Origin: Flexivirga endophytica
GTDB taxonomy: Bacteria > Actinomycetota > Actinomycetes > Actinomycetales > Dermatophilaceae
Assembly (NCBI RefSeq): GCF_014640635.1
Contig: NZ_BMHI01000001.1
Span: forward strand, 806,001-870,000
Direction: 5' to 3'
Length of the DNA stretch: 64,000 nt
Shown: one piece after another, positions 61,061 through 64,000 of the stretch
Position numbering within the stretch: the first letter of the stretch is position 1
Layout: every line of letters begins with the position of its first letter
Translations under genes and position numbers: made by a program
Notes under the pieces: generated by a model
Databases searched by the model: none
Told to the model about the DNA's origin: nothing
The model's input: the letters and a program-made list of their open reading frames with translations, nothing else

Positions 61061-61759
61061 GTGCCCGTCGAACCCGCCCCGAGCCGGTGGAATCTCGACG
61101 AGCAGCAGCAGGACGACGTCGCGCAGGACCTGATCGCGGTCGGTGCCGACCTGCAACCGGGCACACTGCTGGCGGCATACCGCGCCGGCATGTTTCCGAT
61201 GGGCATCGGCGACGACGGTCGGCGCCCGATCGGCTGGTGGTCGCCGGTCCGCCGCGGCGTGCTGCTGCCGGGTGAGTTCCACGTGTCACGCTCGCTACGG
61301 CGGTCACGGCACCGCTACCGCGTGACTTACAACCTCGCGTTCGGCGATGTCGTCGAGGCATGCGGTGACCCGTCGCGGCCGGGTCGGTGGATCACCCCCG
61401 AGGTCCGGGCGGCATACGAGCAGTTGCACCGGCTCGGCTGGGCGCACTCGATCGAGACGTGGGACGACGGTGGGGCGCTCGTCGGAGGGCTCTACGGCGT
61501 GTGCACCGGAGGCGTCTTCGCGGCGGAGTCGATGTTCCACCGCGCGACCGATGCCGGGAAGGTAGCCGTCTGGGGCCTGACCGAGCTCGTCTTCGGCGAC
61601 GGCGACGAGCGCCGGTTGATCGACGTCCAGTGGCAGACCGAGCACCTCGCGACACTCGGTGTGCGGGAGATCCCGCGCCGGGACTACCTGCGTCGGGTGG
61701 CGCTCGCGGCAGACGTGCCGTTGCCGTCGTGCTGGAGTGACACGCCAGGCCCATCCTGA
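61061..61759 (+). CDS. aat: Leucyl/phenylalanyl-tRNA--protein transferase
   Basis: The protein is 232 aa. LIAVGADLQPGTLLAAYRAGMFPM, RRGVLLPGEFHVSRSLRRS, WITPEVRAAYEQLHRLGWAHSIETW and GGLYGVCTGGVFAAESMFHRATDAGKVAV are diagnostic for Aat. It attaches Leu or Phe to N-terminal Arg or Lys as an N-end-rule degradation signal for ClpS/ClpAP. The GTG start follows adoK by 15 bases. clpS is not in the window. Confidence 0.94.
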   Translation: MPVEPAPSRWNLDEQQQDDVAQDLIAVGADLQPGTLLAAYRAGMFPMGIGDDGRRPIGWWSPVRRGVLLPGEFHVSRSLRRSRHRYRVTYNLAFGDVVEACGDPSRPGRWITPEVRAAYEQLHRLGWAHSIETWDDGGALVGGLYGVCTGGVFAAESMFHRATDAGKVAVWGLTELVFGDGDERRLIDVQWQTEHLATLGVREIPRRDYLRRVALAADVPLPSCWSDTPGPS

Positions 61760-61933
61760 CCGTTCGACAGGTTGTAGAGACACGCGCTCGGTCCGGTCGG
61801 CGGGGAAGTGACTCGTGTCGGGGCCGGTCTCGGGCACGTTCGTCGTGAGTTGGTCGTTGGGACAGTCGAATTGATGCCTCCAACAGGCCTGCCCTGACGT
61901 CGACTTCGAATACGCCTGGGATAGAGTCTGCAT

Positions 61934-62887
61934 GTGCCCGGATCTGACAAACCCCTCGTGGAATCCGCGCGCCGCTCCCAGGCTTCTGGCGGGCGGCGGC
62001 GCAGCAAGATCGCCTTCGGCGGACTGATCGCCGCCAGCGTCATGCTGCTGAGCGGCTGCACCCCCGTCGAAAAGCGCGGCTACCTGCCCAAGGGGGTCAC
62101 CAGTCTCAGCAAGGAGATCACCGACTTCTGGGTTTCGGCCTGGGTATGGGCCCTGGTGGTCGGCGTGATCACGTGGGCGATGATCGTCTACTGCATGATC
62201 CGCTACCGGCGGAAGAAGACCGATGTCGGTCTCCCGCCGCAGCTTGCCTACAACGTGCCGATCGAGATCCTCTTCACGGTCGTGCCGATCTTCATGGTCG
62301 CGGTCTTCTTCGGGAAGACCGTGCAGATGGAGAACAAGATGCTGGACACCAGCCAGAAGCCGGCCGTCACGGTCAACGTCGTCGGCAAGCAGTGGTCGTG
62401 GGACTTCAACTACGTCAACGCCAAGGTGTATGACGCGGGTGTGCAGGCCGACATGAGCGCGCCCGACCCCGAGACCACCATTCCCACGCTCTACCTGCCG
62501 GTCGACCGCAAGGTCGAGTTCGTGCTGACCTCACGGGACGTCATCCACTCGTTCTGGGTGATCCAGTTCCTGCAGAAGATGGACATCATCCCCGGCAAGG
62601 TCAACAAGTTCCAGGTCACGCCGACCGAGATCGGCACCTACCAGGGCAAGTGCGCCGAGCTGTGCGGCGCCTACCACTCGCAGATGCTGTTCAACGTCAA
62701 GGTCGTCAGTCAGTCCGACTACAACAAGAAGATGCAGCAGCTGCGTGACAGGGGCAACGTCGGCTTCCTGTCCAACGCGCTCGTTCGTGAGGGTTCCGCG
62801 ATCGAGGCGAAGGACCAGAAGAAGATGCAGCAGTACCTCCCCAACGGCGTCACGGGCTCTGACATCGTCACCGAAGGAGCGAAGTAA
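61934..62887 (+). CDS. ctaC: Cytochrome c oxidase subunit II (lipoprotein)
   Basis: The protein is 317 aa. A lipobox (MLLSGC, Cys at about residue 40) makes it a lipoprotein; two membrane segments follow ([20 protein letters not shown] and [17 protein letters not shown]). The cupredoxin domain has the CuA site in [14 protein letters not shown]. It accepts electrons from the bc1-bound cytochrome c and passes them to subunit I. GTG 61934 has TAGAGT (61922-61927) six bases before it, a leaderless signature; ATG 61932 is out of frame. The stop overlaps ctaD. Confidence 0.96.
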   Translation: MPGSDKPLVESARRSQASGGRRRSKIAFGGLIAASVMLLSGCTPVEKRGYLPKGVTSLSKEITDFWVSAWVWALVVGVITWAMIVYCMIRYRRKKTDVGLPPQLAYNVPIEILFTVVPIFMVAVFFGKTVQMENKMLDTSQKPAVTVNVVGKQWSWDFNYVNAKVYDAGVQADMSAPDPETTIPTLYLPVDRKVEFVLTSRDVIHSFWVIQFLQKMDIIPGKVNKFQVTPTEIGTYQGKCAELCGAYHSQMLFNVKVVSQSDYNKKMQQLRDRGNVGFLSNALVREGSAIEAKDQKKMQQYLPNGVTGSDIVTEGAK

Positions 62888-64000
62888 TGGCCAGCATCGC
62901 CACTCCACGCGTCGGGGACGCGGGCGACACCGGCGACTCGCGCTCGGCCGTACGGGTTCGCACCCGCCACCCCGGACGCACGTTCGTCAAGTGGATCACC
63001 GCGACCGACCACAAGGTCATCGGCAACCTCTACTTCATCACCTCCTTCGCGTTCTTCCTGATCGGCGGCGTGCTGGCGCTGATGATCCGCGCCGAGCTGG
63101 TCTCGCCCGGCCTGCAGATCGTCGACAACCCCGAGCAGTTCAACCAGCTGTTCACGATGCACGGCACGATCATGTTGTTGCTCTTCGCGACACCGCTGTT
63201 CGCCGGCTTCGCCAACGCGATCATGCCGCTGCAGATCGGCTCGCCCGATGTGGCGTTCCCGCGGCTGAACATGTTCGCCTACTGGCTCTACCTCTTCGGT
63301 GGCCTCATCGCCAGCGCCGGTTTCCTGACCCCGCAGGGTGCGGCCTCGTTCGGCTGGTTCGCCTACGCGCCGTTGTCCAACGCCACCTACAGCCCCGGCG
63401 CAGGTGGCAACCTGTGGGTCTTCGGTCTCGCGCTGGCCGGTTTCGGCACCATCCTCGGCTCGGTCAACTTCATCACCACCATCGTGTGCATGCGTGCACC
63501 CGGTATGACGATGTTCCGGATGCCGATCTTCACCTGGGGCATCCTGATCACCTCGATCCTGGTGCTCGTCGTGTTCCCGGTGCTGGCCGCGGCGTTGTTC
63601 GGCCTGGGCGCCGATCGCATCATGGGCGCGCACGTCTTCGACGCCTCGACCGCCGGCGCGATGCTCTGGGAGCACATGTTCTGGTTCTTCGGGCACCCCG
63701 AGGTCTACATCATCGCGTTGCCGTTCTTCGGCATCATCTCCGAAGTCATTCCGGTCTTCTCCAGGAAGCCGATCTTCGGTTACAAGACCCTGGTCTTCGC
63801 GACCATCTCGATCGCGGCCCTGTCGGTCAGCGTGTGGGCGCACCACATGTACGCCACCGGCCAGGTGCTGCTGCCGTTCTTCGCCATCATGACCATGCTG
63901 ATCGCGGTGCCGACGGGTGTGAAGTTCGTCAACTGGGTCGGGACGATGTATGGCGGGTCGCTGACCTTCGAGACACCCATGCTCTGGGCGATCGGGTTCC
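62887..64000 (+). CDS. ctaD: Cytochrome c oxidase subunit I, 3'-truncated by the window end
   Basis: The gene runs off the window with no stop, so 371 codons are visible. The ATG at 62887 shares its A with the ctaC stop (TAATG). [18 protein letters not shown] begins the family region; [18 protein letters not shown] holds the first heme-a ligand His, [18 protein letters not shown] the CuB His and cross-linked Tyr, and [11 protein letters not shown] the two further CuB His. Subunit I carries heme a and the heme a3-CuB centre that reduces O2 to water and pumps protons. The remaining membrane segments and the heme a3 His lie beyond the window. Confidence 0.97.
   Translation, partial: MASIATPRVGDAGDTGDSRSAVRVRTRHPGRTFVKWITATDHKVIGNLYFITSFAFFLIGGVLALMIRAELVSPGLQIVDNPEQFNQLFTMHGTIMLLLFATPLFAGFANAIMPLQIGSPDVAFPRLNMFAYWLYLFGGLIASAGFLTPQGAASFGWFAYAPLSNATYSPGAGGNLWVFGLALAGFGTILGSVNFITTIVCMRAPGMTMFRMPIFTWGILITSILVLVVFPVLAAALFGLGADRIMGAHVFDASTAGAMLWEHMFWFFGHPEVYIIALPFFGIISEVIPVFSRKPIFGYKTLVFATISIAALSVSVWAHHMYATGQVLLPFFAIMTMLIAVPTGVKFVNWVGTMYGGSLTFETPMLWAIGF

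Noticed and set aside
1-64000. tRNA, rRNA, IS element or prophage
   Set aside because: No cloverleaf-like CCA-ending sequence, transposase motif, integrase, terminal inverted repeats or target duplication was seen in any gap.

Overview
This is a gene-dense, high-GC actinobacterial chromosome segment, almost certainly from the Actinomycetota and probably the Micrococcales. The evidence is the GC-rich third codon positions, GTG starts, an frr-cdsA-rlmN order, a DUF3043-like protein, a DUF5302-like mini-protein, a mycobacterial-type adenosine kinase homologue, and actinobacterial ctaC/ctaD. A FemX/ATP-grasp fusion fits a group with Lys-Ser-D-Asp/D-Glu (A4alpha) peptidoglycan such as Dermacoccaceae; this family-level guess is an inference. 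I saw no rRNA, tRNA, CRISPR array, IS element or prophage.

Layout. 1-6.2 kb: the 3' part of frr, then cdsA, rlmN, a PAP2-like membrane enzyme, a GAF-LuxR regulator coupled to a LOG-family protein, and a small secreted protein followed by a very long terminator hairpin and a 116-bp minisatellite. 6.6-14.4 kb is the most unusual locus. It holds a PIG-L deacetylase fused to a cyclic-nucleotide-binding domain, a class V (Moco-sulfurase-like) aminotransferase and an AhpD-like protein in one overlapping operon, then a membrane histidine kinase, a BBE-type FAD oxidase and a LuxR-type response regulator. The two enzyme units share a 15-bp upstream sequence containing a palindrome. 14.6-19.5 kb: an AAA ATPase, a SIMPL protein, a histidine phosphatase, a winged-helix protein and an Rv2449c-like reductase. 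19.5-24.5 kb: a putrescine/GABA-type catabolic set (Lrp regulator, class III aminotransferase, aminobutyraldehyde dehydrogenase) around L-serine dehydratase. 24.6-29 kb: an NlpC/P60 hydrolase, a Usp with a FluC pair, lipB and a FAD-dependent oxidase. 29.1-31.5 kb: the FemX/ATP-grasp fusion. 31.5-34.8 kb: two tail-to-tail citrate synthases, one with an N-terminal helix-turn-helix, plus a metallo-beta-lactamase-fold protein.

34.9-46 kb: a membrane Ser/Thr kinase, an acetamidase, a TIGR01777 epimerase, a spermidine-synthase-like protein, then sucB, lpd, pepA and gcvT. 46-50 kb: a two-component system divergent from an ABC-2 transporter. 50-58.4 kb: DUF3043, an M20 peptidase, a nucleotidyltransferase, an Xi-class GST-like reductase, DUF2330, a nucleoside hydrolase, an M50-like protein, a glycerate kinase and erpA. 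58.5-64 kb: a near-perfect 62-bp palindrome, a second M20 peptidase, adoK, aat, ctaC and the truncated ctaD.

Two themes run through the window. First, many genes lack a Shine-Dalgarno sequence and instead carry TANNNT ending 6-7 nt before the start codon, the signature of leaderless mRNAs; this also fixes several start codons. Second, long perfect hairpins close several convergent or tail regions, and two of them (after the secreted-protein gene and after erpA) are homologous elements with different but fully paired stems.
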